Part shown: piece after piece, positions 31,167 to 42,990 of the stretch
How the letters are laid out: the number at the start of each line of letters is the position of its first letter
Numbering within the stretch: position 1 is the stretch's first letter
Source: Talpa occidentalis
Lineage: Eukaryota; Chordata; Mammalia; Eulipotyphla; Talpidae
Direction of reading: 5' to 3'
DNA length: 64,000 nucleotides
Assembly (NCBI RefSeq): GCF_014898055.3
Contig: NW_023601433.1
Span: 87,119,106-87,183,105 of the forward strand
Notes under the pieces: model-generated
What the model saw: only the letters and a program-made list of their open reading frames with translations
Databases searched by the model: none
Told to the model about the DNA's origin: nothing
Translations under genes and position numbers: made by a program

Positions 31167-31424
31167 GGGCCTCCCCGGTGGCGCAGCAGGTTGAGCGCTG
31201 TGAAGCTCCCGGCAGCCTCAAGGTTCGCTCCCGGCCGGCTGGTGAGGGTCCTACGTGGAGCAGCAGACCTCTCCTGTCGCGCCCACTGCTCCCCTCAGCC
31301 GTGTATTTCGGTCATCCACCTGTTCTGCTCTCGGCTGCGTCTGTGGTGAATCCTCTCAGCCTCCTGCACCTCTGGCCTGTACCCCAGCTCTTGTATAAAA
31401 ATAAATAAATCTTTAAATAAATAA
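31167..31424 (+). mobile_element. second SINE inside L1
   Basis: A copy of the intermediate subfamily starts GGGCCTCCCCGGTGGCGCAG, has a variant head (AGGTTGAGCGCTGTGAAGC) and ends ATAAATCTTTAAATAAATAA. Confidence 0.9.
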
Positions 31425-32090
31425 AGCTAGAAACAATAAATGCTTATGAGGATTTGGAGAGAAAGGAGCCTCTTATGCTGCTGATGGGAATGCAAACTGG
31501 TCCAGCCACTCTGGAAAGCTATGTGGAGGGCCCTCAAACTGCTAAAAATGGATCTACTGTATGACCCAGAGATTTCCACCCAAAGGACACAAAAACATTC
31601 ATTCAAAAGGAAACCTGCACTTCTATGTTCATTCCAGCACTATTTACAACAGCCAAGACATGGAATCAACTTAAATGCCCAAAAATAGGTGAATGGATCA
31701 GGAAGATGTGGTCTCTATACACAATAGAACACTACTCAGGCAGCAAAAAAGACAAACTCATGCCATTTGCAGCCACATGGATGGAGCTGGAAGGGATTGT
31801 GCTCAGTGAAATGTCACAAGGAAAAAGAAAAATAGCGGCTGATTCCCCTTAAGAGGCGGAATATAGAGAAACCAAACAAAGTTCAAGAAAAAGAACCTGC
31901 AAGCTAACCTCAGAGCAGGCATACAGCCGGGTAGGGGAGGGAGGGGCATCAGAACGGGAGGGACGCGCGCAAGGGACAGTGGTGATGGCTCACAGGGGCT
32001 GTGGTGGTGGGAGAGCTGGGGGGGGCTACAGTGATGTAAGGGGGAAAAAGACCAACATGGGTTTTCGAGTAGAACAAGCCTGGAGGTTAA
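31425..32090 (+). mobile_element. L1 segment 3 and 3' UTR
   Basis: L1 ORF2 C-terminus (gaggatttggagagaaagg to gcagccacatggatggag) passes into a G-rich 3' UTR at 31928-32040. This is the youngest-looking L1 in the window, although the ORF is not open. Confidence 0.9.
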
Positions 32091-32124
32091 TCCTGGCACT
32101 CATGTCTTGACCTTATGTGACTGC

Positions 32125-32640
32125 TCGAGGCCTTTCTCCTGCTCACTCTCGCTCTCCCCATCTGGTCGCCTCAGTTCTGCAGCCAGGTTTCAAGAGTTTG
32201 GTTTGGTTTAATTTCATCTTTTCCTTGCTTTGTTTCTCCATATTCCACATGCGTGAAATCACCCTGTATTTGCCTTTCTCCTCCAGACTTCACGTACATC
32301 ATCCCCTCCAGTTCGGTCCATGTTGTCAAGAATGGCAAGATTTCCTGTGTTCTGTGAGCTGAGTGGCATTCCATTGTGTGTCCAGACCACGGCCACTCAT
32401 CTGTTCCTGAGCACTTAGGCTATTTTGGTATCTTGGCTGTTGTAAGTAGTGCTGCAGCGAACACAGAAGAGCGTGTAACCCCTCAAATTAGTGGTTTTGC
32501 ATTCTTTGGATAAATATCTAGGCGTGTAGTTGCTGGATCATACAGTGGGTGTGTCTTTCATACTTTTGAGACGCCTCCATGCTGCTCTCCATACGGGCTG
32601 CACCAGGCCACATTCCCACTGACAGGTCTCCCTTTGCTCT
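32125..32640 (-). mobile_element. L1 3' portion, antisense
   Basis: Phrases tttgtttctccatattccac, gaatggcaagatttcctg, gtaagtagtgctgcagcga and gtagttgctggatcatac are antisense L1. It lies tail-to-tail with the sense L1 ending near 32090. Confidence 0.88.
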
Positions 32641-34010
32641 ACAATCTTGGCAGCAGATTCCTTCGCACGGGAGGGAGCCTGTGAAGGCTGCTTTGCTCTC
32701 CTGCCTGCCAGCCCAGGGATGCGGTCCCCGGAAGATGTTACGTGTCTATACATTTGGAATTATTTCCTTAAGATACATGTAAAGGAATGGATTTGCCAGT
32801 AATAGGGAATGAAGAACATCTTGAATGCTCAAATACAAGATGCATTTCAAATCTTCACATCCCCATTCCTGCCAGCTCAGTGACGGTCTGCTGTCCTGCC
32901 TTCGCTCCAGCATCGAGAACCCAAAAATTATATAAAACAAGCCAAAAAAACCCACCAAAACCCAACGTCGAGCAGCCTTACTTTTAAAGCCTTCCTGTTG
33001 ATTTGATAAGTGAAAATGGTGATCTCACTCTTCATGCTTGTATTTCTTTCACAAAGTCAGGCTACGGCTGGAATTACCGGTAGGGCCGGCTCTTGTGTTC
33101 TTGGGCCTGAATGTGCAAGGAATGCAGGGGCCAAAGGGGGGCGCTAGAACGTAACAAATGGGGATGAATCTGCGCGCTGGAGGGACTCCCACTAAATTGA
33201 CCTGGAGTTCTTTTAACTCCGGTGTCTGTTCAGAGTAAAATTCTGATAGGTGAAAGTTTAGTTTTTGGTACGCCAGAGAAGCACTTTCTGGGAACATAAA
33301 TATGTGAACTTGTCTTAAGGTGTTAGACAATTACCCAGGATCCTTCTGGCTGGTATATTTTATGTACTTTATTTTAATTGTAGCCCTTCCTCATGCCGTC
33401 CCTGAGAGAGAACAAGCCGCCTCCCGCCTTCCGCTAGCTCTCCTTTCACTGAGCATAACCCCGGCTCGCCAGCTGAGATGCTCTGACGACACCCTTGTTG
33501 AACTTGAAACCGGGCCCACCCCAGGAAGATGAATTAGAAAAAGGTTCTCCTTTCCCTAGATCTAATATAAACAGGCACCCCCAGAGGAGGGTCCCCATTT
33601 CAAAAAAGCACTAGCCGGTTACAGCCGAGTGCGACCTGCTGGTCCACACCATGACTTAGAAGGTCCCGCAGAACCCGCCCTCCCTACCTTCCTACCCGGT
33701 GCCCTTTCTCCAACCAGCCTTTCCTGGCCAGCCAGGTAGTTACCACCCAGCCCCAGTCACTTGTTAGCAGATTAGCACATCCTCCGCCTCCTCCTGCACG
33801 AAGTAGTCTTGGTTGACTTGTTCACTCTCTCACTATTCATCCTTCATCCTCAGACCCGAGGACAGTGCTCCTTGTGCACACTATTAATAAATATGTGTGA
33901 AATAAGTGAGTCTTAGCCAGCCGTGTTCAGAGGAAAAACGCCTTCCTTGGCACAACAATCATGTGAATAAGGGAAAAGGGAAGTTAGCAGCATCTAAGTT
34001 AAAGCTCTAT
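32641..34010. other. intergenic, unassigned
   Basis: No gene, RNA or named repeat is visible. The 93-aa antisense frame at 33049-33330 has no similarity I recognise. Confidence 0.4.
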
Positions 34011-34011
34011 T

Positions 34012-34416
34012 TTGTCATTTGCATGACTCACATGCATGGTTTCATCATCTTTTGATTTGTTTTTGTTTTGTTTTTTATTTGTGTAGAACTCGGTCATAGG
34101 CCAGAGGTGCAGGGAATGAGAGGATTCACCAGAGAGAACAGGCAGATTGAAATCCACTGCTGAGGGGAGCAGCAGGGAGACAGGAGAGGTCTGCTGTGTC
34201 ATGTGGGTAGCTCCCCAGCTGGGGGTCAAACTCAGGCCATAGAGGTGATAGCACTGAGACTTAACCCATAGGCCACCAGGGAGGTCATGACTTGATTTGG
34301 ATGAGGAGGCTAACTCATACCTCTACTTGGAGTAGAGATTTCAGCTGGTGGGGGGCTCTTTGCAGTTCTAGGGATGGAAAACCTCTGACGAGATGTGGGA
34401 TGTTCCGTCTAATTTT
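34012..34416 (+). repeat. left arm of a long inverted repeat (SINE-interrupted)
   Basis: The segments 34012-34052 and 34287-34416 read in order match the reverse complement of 35145-35305, including ATGACTC, TTTCATCATCT, TTGATTTGGATGAGG and TCTAGGGATGGAAAACCT. A SINE at 34071-34286 splits the arm. Confidence 0.8.
34071..34286 (-). mobile_element. SINE, antisense, in inverted-repeat arm
   Basis: An older-subfamily copy is flanked by TTGATTTG on both sides, a short target-site duplication, so it entered after the arm existed. Confidence 0.87.
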
Positions 34417-34787
34417 CAGTGTTTCTTCTGGGGTTCAGAGAGTTGGAATCCATTGGGTCCCTCCTGGGGTAGTTTTTGACAGCTATCCTTGAGCAAGACA
34501 GTAAGACGGCATCCTTCTGGCGAGCACGTCTATCCAGATGGGAGTGGCCAGGTGAGTATATAGCTTGCTTGGAATAAAGAGTGGGTTCTTTTTCGTTGCT
34601 GGTGTCCTAGGTGGACAGACCAGTGGCCCCCCAACTTTTTATTGCATTCCCTCAGATGAACTTTTGGGTGCATTCTCCCAATATATATGCCTTCAGTCAA
34701 AATTGTAGAAAGAAGAAATGAAAAGTCAAAATTCTAATCTTCCCGTGCCCTGCGGGTGGTCCTGTGCATGCTTCTCCTTACAATACT

Positions 34788-34885
34788 CTGAATGTTGAGG
34801 TATAATTTGCATATGATACAACACACAAATCTTAAGTGTGAAGCTGGAGTCCTTTTTACATATTATACATCTGTATAATCCTACC
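34788..34885 (-). repeat. possible old L1 3' UTR
   Basis: The phrase tgaatgttgaggtataatttgcatatgatac (first part) resembles antisense L1 3' sequence. It is short and decayed. Confidence 0.4.
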
Positions 34886-35140
34886 CAGTGGAGCTGGAAG
34901 GGATGATGCTCAGAGAAATCAGAAGGAAAAACAAAACTATCAGAATGGTCTTACTTACAGGTGGAATGCAGGGCAAGCGAACAAAGGATCAGGAAAAAGA
35001 TAAAACTTTTTACAGGCAAACCACAGGGGATCCAGCAGGGGAGGGGTTGGGAGAAGGGTCAAAAAAGGACTAAAGGGCACAAGGGACTGAGGTCATGGTT
35101 CACAAGTGCTATGGTGGTGAAACTCTGGAAAGCAGGCTGG
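34886..35140 (+). mobile_element. L1 3' end, sense
   Basis: The phrases gtggagctggaagggatgat, ctcagagaaatcagaagg and ttacttacaggtggaatgc mark the ORF2 end and 3' UTR of an L1. Confidence 0.75.
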
Positions 35141-35144
35141 ATAT

Positions 35145-35305
35145 CCCACATTTCATCAGACTAGGTTTTCCATCCCTAGAGCTGGAGGGACAGCACCCCA
35201 CCAATTGAAATCTACTCGAGTCAAAGGCATGATTTAGCCACCTCATCCAAATCAAGAGATGATGAAATCATGCCTGCGAGTCATGGAAGTGACAAATAGT
35301 GAGTG
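35145..35305 (-). repeat. right arm of the inverted repeat
   Basis: The reverse complement of 35145-35305 aligns through its whole length with the left arm at 34012-34416 after removing the SINE, at roughly 75-80 percent identity by eye. Confidence 0.8.
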
Positions 35306-35399
35306 CCTTTGCTTATTTATTTAGTTGGAACTTTCTATACAAGAACTAATGTAGAATATTCCCTCGAGCCTGAATCTTGACCATTATGAGACTCGATAC

Positions 35400-35745
35400 C
35401 TCTATGTTATTTTGTGTAACATTCACAGTAGTACTTAATTCTTTCCATTGTTGTGAGTATTCCATTGTATTACTCTACCTTAATTTAGCCATTCTACTTT
35501 GACAGATGTCTGAGTTATAACCAGTCTTTAACAGCTATGAACAGTCTCGTCCATGTCTTTTGGTGACATGGCACTCGTTTGTGTTGATGCATTTCCAGGA
35601 TTGGAAATGCCCTCGCACATACTGGCAAACTTTTCCCAAGTGGCTGCACCACTCTTTACTCCCACCAGCTGTGTACTTTCTCCACACCCTTGACAACACT
35701 TGGAACTGTCAGTTCTTTCGATGTTAGTGTTTCTGTTGAGAGCCC
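35400..35745 (-). mobile_element. old L1 ORF2/3' fragment, antisense
   Basis: The phrases cattgttgtgagtattccattg, acttttcccaagtggctgcacc and ctcccaccagctgtg are typical antisense L1. Confidence 0.75.
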
Positions 35746-36035
35746 TGACAACACTTTGAAGAGAAAAATACAAGAACAAAAATCTTGCTTTGTCCTTCAT
35801 TCTCCCCTTTTCCCACTTGAGATTTTTGGATGAGTTGAACCCACAGTGCACCTGCCCATGTCAGAGTCCAGCACCCATCACCTGGTCATATGTGTCCAGC
35901 TCATCACATATGACCTCAGTGGGGAATACACAGGAAGAGTCTAAACAATTCACAGCAGCTAAGTCTTACCGTACACTTTTCAAACAATTAGAGAAATGCA
36001 CAGTGGATTATTTTTCCAGGCACTTTTACATTTTC

Positions 36036-36304
36036 TTTTTTTTTTCTTTTTTTACAGATTTATTTATTTATGCATACAAGAGCCAGGGCACAGGCCAGAG
36101 ATGCAGGGGGTGAGAGGACTCACGAGAGACAGAACAGGGAACAGAACAGTCAGAATGACTGAAACACACTGCTGAAGGGAGCAGCGGGCGAGACAGGAGA
36201 GGTCTGCTGCGCCATGTGGGCTGCTCCCTGGCTGGCTGGGCTGCGTACTGATGGGGACCGCTTCATAGTGTGGTGCTTAACCCCTTGCACCACCAAGGAG
36301 GCCC
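36036..36304 (-). mobile_element. SINE, antisense, 15-bp target-site duplication
   Basis: CACTTTTACATTTTC flanks the copy perfectly at 36021-36035 and 36305-36319. Confidence 0.94.
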
Positions 36305-36489
36305 CACTTTTACATTTTCAAAAGCAATAGGAAATAAGAAAAACCAGGGCTGGACTTTTTCAACAGGGAATAAGTCAATTTCTAGAGCAATTTTTCCTTT
36401 CTCTGAACTCTTCCTCCAGTGTCCCATAGACTCAAGAACCAGATCTCTAAACTGACTTACCCTTGATAAGAACGTATATAACTTAAAAA

Positions 36490-36937
36490 AAAAAAAACCA
36501 GCTTGTAGTGTTCACATACCATAACATTCACCCACTTAAAGTGCACAACTCAATGTTCTTAATACCCATCATCACAGTCAATTTTAGAACATTTCATCTA
36601 CTCTAAAAGAACCCCTAGACCCTTTAGCTCCCATCCCCCTACAACCCCCTTCAGTTTCCACCCCATCCTTAGCAACCCCTTTTGTCTCTGGTTTTATCTG
36701 TTCTGGACATCTCCTGTGAACAGGATCGTACAATTTGTGGCCTTTTGTGTCACTGCTTTCATGCAGCATCATGTTTTCAAGTTTCCTCCACGTTCTAGCA
36801 GGTATCAATGCTTCATTCTTTTTTATGGCAGAATAATATTCCGCTGTGTGGATAGACCATGTTTTGTTCATCCATTTGTCCATTGAGGTAAATTTGGGTG
36901 GTTTCTACCATTTAGCTATCATGAAAAATATTACTAT
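36490..36937 (-). mobile_element. old L1 3' UTR, antisense
   Basis: The phrases cttaaagtgcacaactcaatg, catcatcacagtcaattttagaac, ctgttctggacatctcctg and ggcagaataatattccgctg mark an antisense old L1. The adjacent SINE at 36952 inserted into its edge. Confidence 0.85.
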
Positions 36938-36951
36938 TATCCGATCATTTT

Positions 36952-37228
36952 TATTTTATTTTATTTTTTTAAAGATTTATTTTATTTATACAAGAACCAG
37001 GGTACAGACCAGATGTGTGGGAGGGCAAGAGGATTCACCAGAGACAGAACGGGGAACAGAACAGGCAGAAAGACCGAAAACACTGCTGAGGGGAGCAGCG
37101 GGTGAGACAGGAGAGGTCTGCTCGCCATGTGGGTTCCTCCGAGGCAGGCAGGGATCAAACTGGTACTGCTGAGTCTGCCGACAGCTACACAGCACTGCGC
37201 TCAACCGCCTGCACCACCAGGGAGGCCC
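36952..37228 (-). mobile_element. SINE, antisense, in old L1
   Basis: TATCCGATCATTTT (36938-36951) and TATCCTATCATTTT (37229-37242) flank the copy. Confidence 0.93.
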
Positions 37229-37300
37229 TATCCTATCATTTTAAAACTATCTTCATACTTTTAAGGATTATTAACTTATTCATCCTTAAAAGTCAGTGGA

Positions 37301-37571
37301 GGGCCTCCCCTGATGGTGCAGCGGTTGAGCGCTGGGCTGCAAGGCTGCCTGCAGCCTCTGCAGCACCTGTTCGATCCCCGGCCGCCGGCGGGGGTCCCAC
37401 ATGGTGTGCAGACCTCTCCTGCCCGCCCACTGCTCCCCTCAGCAGTGTGTTTCCTCAGTCTGCCTGTTTTGTTCCCTGCTCTGACTCTGGTGAGTCCTCT
37501 CACCCTCCCGTGCTTCTGACTGTACCCAGTGCTTGGATAAATAAATAAATAAATCTTAAAAAAAAAAAAAA
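37301..37571 (+). mobile_element. SINE, sense
   Basis: The head is GGGCCTCCCCTGATGGTGCAGCGG, the tail AATA repeats and A-run. Near repeats AAGTCAGTGGA and AATCACTGGA flank it. Confidence 0.92.
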
Positions 37572-38158
37572 ATCACTGGAGACCCCATGGTCAGATTTTT
37601 TCCACTCCCTGCCTTGTCTCTGGAGGCAATTCTTTGCACCTATCATGTGGTTTCAAGTCTTTGCTCTCAATCACTCATTGCCTACTTAATGCCCACTTAT
37701 TCTTTATAATGATATTTACTCAGTTTCCAAATTACTTGACTTACTTAAGAGAATATCTCATATGACGTATTGAAATAATTTATTCAAAGAGATAACGTAA
37801 GGAGCAGGAGGAATGGCATCGTTTCAAAACCAAGATTATTTGTCAACTCATTTTTTCCAATATTCTTTAAATAGATTTGATTTTTTTTTTTAGTCTGAAA
37901 AGGGTTTGTTACTCATAACCTCAAAAGAAGAAGTGGCAACTTACCACATCTCTCCCCTCCTCCCACACCGATAAGTCACATACCCTCTGTGTGTGGTGGC
38001 TTCAGTCACATGGAGGCTGAATGTCCAGGAAAACTGTCGTCATCAAGTAATACAAATACTCGTGCTATTGTTTCTGTCTTTTAAAAACGGCTCTGTGTGA
38101 CCTGTAAACAAATGTTGTGTAAACCAATGTTAACTAAGTGAAAATATAATAATACAGG

Positions 38159-38420
38159 GTTTTTTTTAAAGATTTATTTATGCATACAAGAACTGGCGTA
38201 CAGGCCAGAGGTGTGGGGGGATCAGAGGATCCACCAGAGACAGAGTGGGGAGCAGAACAGGCGGATCTACTGAGGTATCCTGCTGAGGGGAGCAGCGGGT
38301 GAGACTGAGACCGGAAAGGTCTGCTGTGCCATATGTGGGTTAGAGCCCTGCTGGGGATCAAACTCAGGGCATAGTGGTGATAGAGCTGAGCCTTAACCCC
38401 TGGGCCGCCAGGGAGGCCCC
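38159..38420 (-). mobile_element. SINE, antisense, joined to L1
   Basis: An older-subfamily copy whose head abuts an old L1 fragment at 38421. The last 50 bp of it plus the L1 recur inverted at 57047-57293. Confidence 0.92.
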
Positions 38421-38640
38421 CGGAGTTTGCCGTCTTAACCATTTCTAAATGCACGGTTCCCTGGCAGTAAGCACAGCCACGCTGCTGTGCCGCTCTCCCC
38501 TCCTCCAGCTCCAGGATTTTCCATCTTGCAAAACTCAAACTCTGTCCCCATCAAACACTAACTCTCCCTCCTCCGCACCCCACGCCCACCCCCCAGCCCC
38601 TGGCCGCCTCCAGCCTACTTTCCGTCTTCACGAAATTGAC
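38371..38640 (+). repeat. inverted duplication, copy A
   Basis: This span matches the reverse complement of 57047-57293 at about 95 percent by eye, crossing the junction between SINE head and L1. Confidence 0.88.
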
Positions 38641-38760
38641 TGCAGCGGCGCTCACACCGTCCTACTTTCGTGACAGGCTTATTTCACGTAGCACCGCGTC
38701 TCCAGGTTCATCCACGTTGTCACGTGTGTCACAATTTCCCTCTTTTTGAAGGTTAAATAC
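38421..38760 (-). mobile_element. old L1 3' UTR, antisense
   Basis: The phrases taaatgcacggttccctgg, gctgctgtgccgctctcc and ttcatccacgttgtcacg are decayed antisense L1 3' sequence. Confidence 0.75.
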
Positions 38761-40555
38761 TAGAGGAAGCCTTCTCGTGGAAGGTGATCCCGGGAGCCGA
38801 TGGCTGTTGATGCTTTTCCTGATTTTCATCCCTGACTTAATAACTTTCATCCATGTTTACTTCTTTGCTGTTTTCCTCTGCTCTGACTTCTGAGGTTTGA
38901 CCTTGTCAACCAACCCCACTTGCACGTGAACTTGCCTGCTGAATCTAGAGCGAGCTAAGGAGTCGGCAGATGCCAGACGGCGAGGAGGTGACCGGAGGGG
39001 CAGTTGTCAAAGAACAATGTTTGATTCCTCTTCCCTGTCCTTGCCGTGCAGCTGGCTGGCAGGCCCCGCCCCAGGACCTTGGACGTCTCTTAGACTTGAC
39101 TTTGAGTCCTCACTGGGCAGCCCTCGGGAAGTCAGCAGGATTTTCTGTTTTGTTTCCCTTTATTTGAAGCACTTACTCATTGTTTTGGAAATACTTCACA
39201 TTCCAGGCACTTCAAGACTTCTCGAATAAACAACTACCTCTTTCTAGACAAGACCCATTGAGTTCATGAATTTCCAGTTGGGGGTGGGGGGGGGACCCAA
39301 TCAGCATGGGGAGACAGAGAGGAATCTACTTCCTTATCCCCATGAGGTACTCCCAGAGGGGTCCGTCTACATTCGTAGTCACCGCGGCTAATTTCCTACG
39401 ATCTTTCTAGATAAATGGGCTGCCTCCATCACCATAGACAGAGCCTAGTTCCCTTAATCCACTTGTGAATCAGATTTTCACTGTAGGAGATTTGTCGTTT
39501 ATTTTCATAGTTTACACGTTACACAATGACTTGGAACCAAGTGCCAAGAAATACAGTACCAGCAACACCCAATCCAGCCACACTTCAGGCATCCAGCCCT
39601 GCGATTAGCCCTTAGATGCCCTTACAAAAGTCCGCCCGGCTGTATCATCCTTTCTCTGCAACCATCCTCTGCGTGGAGGAGAGCAGGAACCTTGTAGGCC
39701 ATGACGGGATTTTCAGAACCGTGGAAAAGTGAGGGAAAGGCCAGGAAAGGGGCCCCCGGATCTTCCCCTGCTTTCTCTCAAGCACAGCTGGGGAGGCAGG
39801 AAAGTCAACCTGACCTTGGAAGGTCAGTGGCCCTTTCACCCACAGAACTGACATCTCCACAGCGAGGGAATGCATGGCTTCAAGGCTTCTGTGCTCACGA
39901 CAAGCTCTCAAATCCCCTGAGAGAAGTGACACAGACTTTCGGAGTCTGGTAGAAGCTTTGAGTAGAAAAATTTAGAGGGAAGGTCTCACAAAGACCTTCC
40001 AGAGATGGGAGCAGTGACAATTAACCAGTCCTTAAACCAGCTATGAAGGTTCCAGGAATCTGAGGTCAGGGCAGAAAACCAACCCAACTGGACCCCAAAG
40101 CAGTAAATTCCACAGTCATTTCATGAATATGAGGTGGGGGTGCGGGTGTCAGAAAGGATTATCTGTTACAGAGAACCAACCCAGCAGACACAAAGCCAGA
40201 CACAAATTCCAGGAAGGAGTGAGTCCCCCCCAAAGAACACCGCATAAAGCCACCCCTGGCTCCGGCACGATGCAGCCCCCTGCCCTGTGTCCATGCGGGC
40301 GTCTCTTCTCCCTGTTCTCTTTTCCTGAATCAACTTGCTGTGTGCTGCTCAGCGGCAGTGTCTATTGACATCTCTTCCAGAGGAACTCAAGAAGCCCATG
40401 CCCTGAGCCCCGCCAGCTCTGTAAGGCCTGTGGTTCTCAGAGATTACGACTCCAGCATTGTTAACATATTGCTCGTGAAGTGAGTCCATCCTGTTTTTGC
40501 AACACTGAGACTGGCAAGAAACAATAGGTGTATAAGACCTGGGTGCACCCAGGAG

Positions 40556-40590
<35 letters not shown>

Positions 40591-40672
40591 GCACACACAC
40601 CCTCCCCTCGCCTAGCCCTGAGAATGAAGTACTAAGGAGAATTAAAAAAAATTTTTTTCCCTATGTTTACGG
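38761..40672. other. intergenic, mostly unassigned
   Basis: No gene is visible in 1.9 kb. A (CA)n microsatellite lies at 40558-40600. Confidence 0.45.
40558..40600. repeat. (CA)n microsatellite
   Basis: About 20 CA units, with one CGCG interruption near 40588. Confidence 0.95.
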
Positions 40673-40673
40673 G

Positions 40674-40937
40674 TTTTTTTTAAAAGATTCATTTTATTTA
40701 CTTATACATACAAGAACTGGGGTGCAGACCAGAGGTATGGGGGTGAAAATATTCACCAGAGGCAGAGTGGGGAGCAGAACAGGCAGATCTACTGAAATCC
40801 ACTGTTGAGGGGAGCAGCGGGGAGACAGGAGAGGTCTGCTGTGCCATGTGGGTAGCTCCCTGACAGGGGATCGAACTCGTGCTGCAGAGGCTGCTTCATT
40901 GTCCTGAGATTTAACCCTTGCACCACCAGGGAGGCCC
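40674..40937 (-). mobile_element. SINE, antisense
   Basis: An older-subfamily copy with complete body. The head ends in ggaggcccta, with some loss near the tRNA-like anticodon stem region. Confidence 0.9.
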
Positions 40938-41379
40938 TACTATGGAGGATTCTTCATCATTACTTTATTTACAAGCTGAAAGGGTTTGTGTCTCCTCTAG
41001 CTGTAGGGAGGCATCTTGTCTTTTCTCTCCAGTGAGAGAAGCCAGTTGTGTTACTGGAACCCTTGCAATTTTTGCTTCCATTTCAATAAAATGAATGCCT
41101 TTGCTTTGCCTTGCTTTTTCAGACCCTGAAGTCTGTCAACCAACGTGCTTTAGGTGCCAGTAATAAGAACCCAACTAGACATGGCTTTGAGCAAAGCGGC
41201 AGTGACGGCCGTGCGTGGTGGGTGTGCAGAGAGGGGCTCTGGGACTCGCCCGTCTCCTTACACGGGCGGTTCCGGCCGGCTCGGCTCAGCCTCCTTCCCG
41301 TTGCTGCTTTGCCGGCAGCTTGTTTTCCTGCTGCATCCACGGGCAAGACTTTCCAAAGAGGCTTTTCAAATATAAAGTG

Positions 41380-41783
41380 AGATTCATGTAACATAAAGTT
41401 AACCCTTTCAAAGGGTCCGTCTTAGTGGCACTTCAGTGCACTTACCGTGCTGTGTAACCACCACCTCGATCTAGTCCCAGGGCCTTGTCATCACCCTCAG
41501 GAAGAGCCCCCCCCCCCCCGCCCCCGCCTGACCGCTGGGCCACCTCTGGTCTGTTTTCTTCCCAAAGGAGTTGCCTGCTCTGACATTTCCTGTGACTGGG
41601 CTCCCACCACACAGGCCTCTTGGGTGACTTTTTTCACTCAGTGTGATGTTTTTGAGGTTTATCCACATTGGAGCTGTGCCAGCGCTTCAGCTTACGATAT
41701 TCTGTTGTGTGGCTGTGGCAAGTGCTGCTTACTGATTCATCTACGATGGACATCGGGTTGTTTTCACCTTTTGGCTGTTGTAA
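41380..41783 (-). mobile_element. old L1 3' part, antisense, before SINE
   Basis: The phrases aacataaagttaacccttt, ctgtgtaaccaccacctc, ttttttcactcagtgtgatg and atcgggttgttttcacc are antisense L1. Confidence 0.8.
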
Positions 41784-41795
41784 ATAATGCTGCTG

Positions 41796-42088
41796 TGGGC
41801 CTCCCTGGGGCGCAGGGATTAAGTCTCCGCCCCATGAAGCTGTCCCCACCCAGCGCGGCCTGAGTTTGATCCCTGGCCAGGGAGCTACCCACAGGGCGCA
41901 GCAGACCTCTCCTGTCTCCCCGCTGCTCCCCTCAGCAGTGGATTTCAGTGGATCGACCTGTTCTGCTCCCCACTCTCTCTGGTGAATCCTCTTACTCCCT
42001 GCACCTCTGGTCTATGAATAAATAAATAAATGAATAAATGTGAATAAATAAATAAATGAATGAATGAATGAATAAATAAATATTAAAA
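41796..42088 (+). mobile_element. SINE in L1 with long AATA/AATG tail
   Basis: AATAATGCTGCT (41784-41795) and AATAATACTGCT (42089-42100) flank the copy. Its tail at 42017-42085 has expanded into mixed AATA and AATG units. Confidence 0.93.
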
Positions 42089-42100
42089 AATAATACTGCT

Positions 42101-42270
42101 ATAAATATGCCTGGACATGTATCTGTTTGAGTGACCAATTTTCAGTCCTTTGAGGCTTATACCTAGGAATGGAATTGCTGGGAATTTTTCTAAAAAAATC
42201 CCTAAAAGACTTGCCCTGGCATCTCACCTGCCAGAACTGTGTCACGTCTCCATGCCCACTGCAATGTCTT
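42101..42270 (-). mobile_element. old L1, antisense, after SINE
   Basis: The L1 resumes (ataaatatgcctggacatg, tatacctaggaatggaattgctgg) and fades beyond about 42190. Confidence 0.7.
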
Positions 42271-42814
42271 GGCAAGGAGGACAAGGCCACCACAGCTGAT
42301 GGCCTTAAACTAAAGGCTCACCCCCTGCGGCTTCGGGGAGCCCATCCCAGTGCCTGGGGCTGGGAGGGGGCGGTGGGCATTGTCAGAAGGTGGTGACCGT
42401 GAGTGTGAACACGTGGCTCAGGTAGGCAAGTTCTCGGTCACGGCCCCTCCCCATATTACTAGGACGAGCTCAAGGATGTGGACTTGTCTGTTGCTGATGA
42501 CACGCAGCCTCTTCTTCGGGGATTGTGTAGTTCTCTTCGTGCATGTGTGTGTTTGTTCCGTAAGCATCTCTCTTAATCAAGACGTGTGGGAACTCAGTCA
42601 GGGCTAACAGCATGGAGAGGATCGAGGCTTTGTGAAGTGGAAGCTCTTAAAAACTCGAGTGGAGGCCCTGACAAGTCCAGGCTGTGCTGCCCCTGCCTTG
42701 CAGAGATGCTGGGATGCGATTCAAAGAACATCCACTTCAGGGGTTGTCCTCTGGATTCCGGCTGTGTACCACACCGGCCTTGACCTCTCCACCGAGGCAC
42801 ATGGAATGTATTTA

Positions 42815-42990
42815 TTCATCTGCTCTGTCAATTTTGATTGTGTGCCTACTATGTGCCGGCTACTGTGATAAGAAAACCAGAGCTGCTTAGTTCCTGTCCT
42901 CATGGACTTCCCAGTGTGGTGGGGAGATGAATAAATCATTATGCAGACCATTATTTAATTAACATTGTGATCAATGCTGTGAAGAAAAAA
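42815..42990 (+). repeat. L2 3' end
   Basis: The phrases gtgcctactatgtgccggctactg, cctgtcctcatggacttcc and aattaacattgtgatcaatgctg follow the L2 3' region. Confidence 0.75.
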
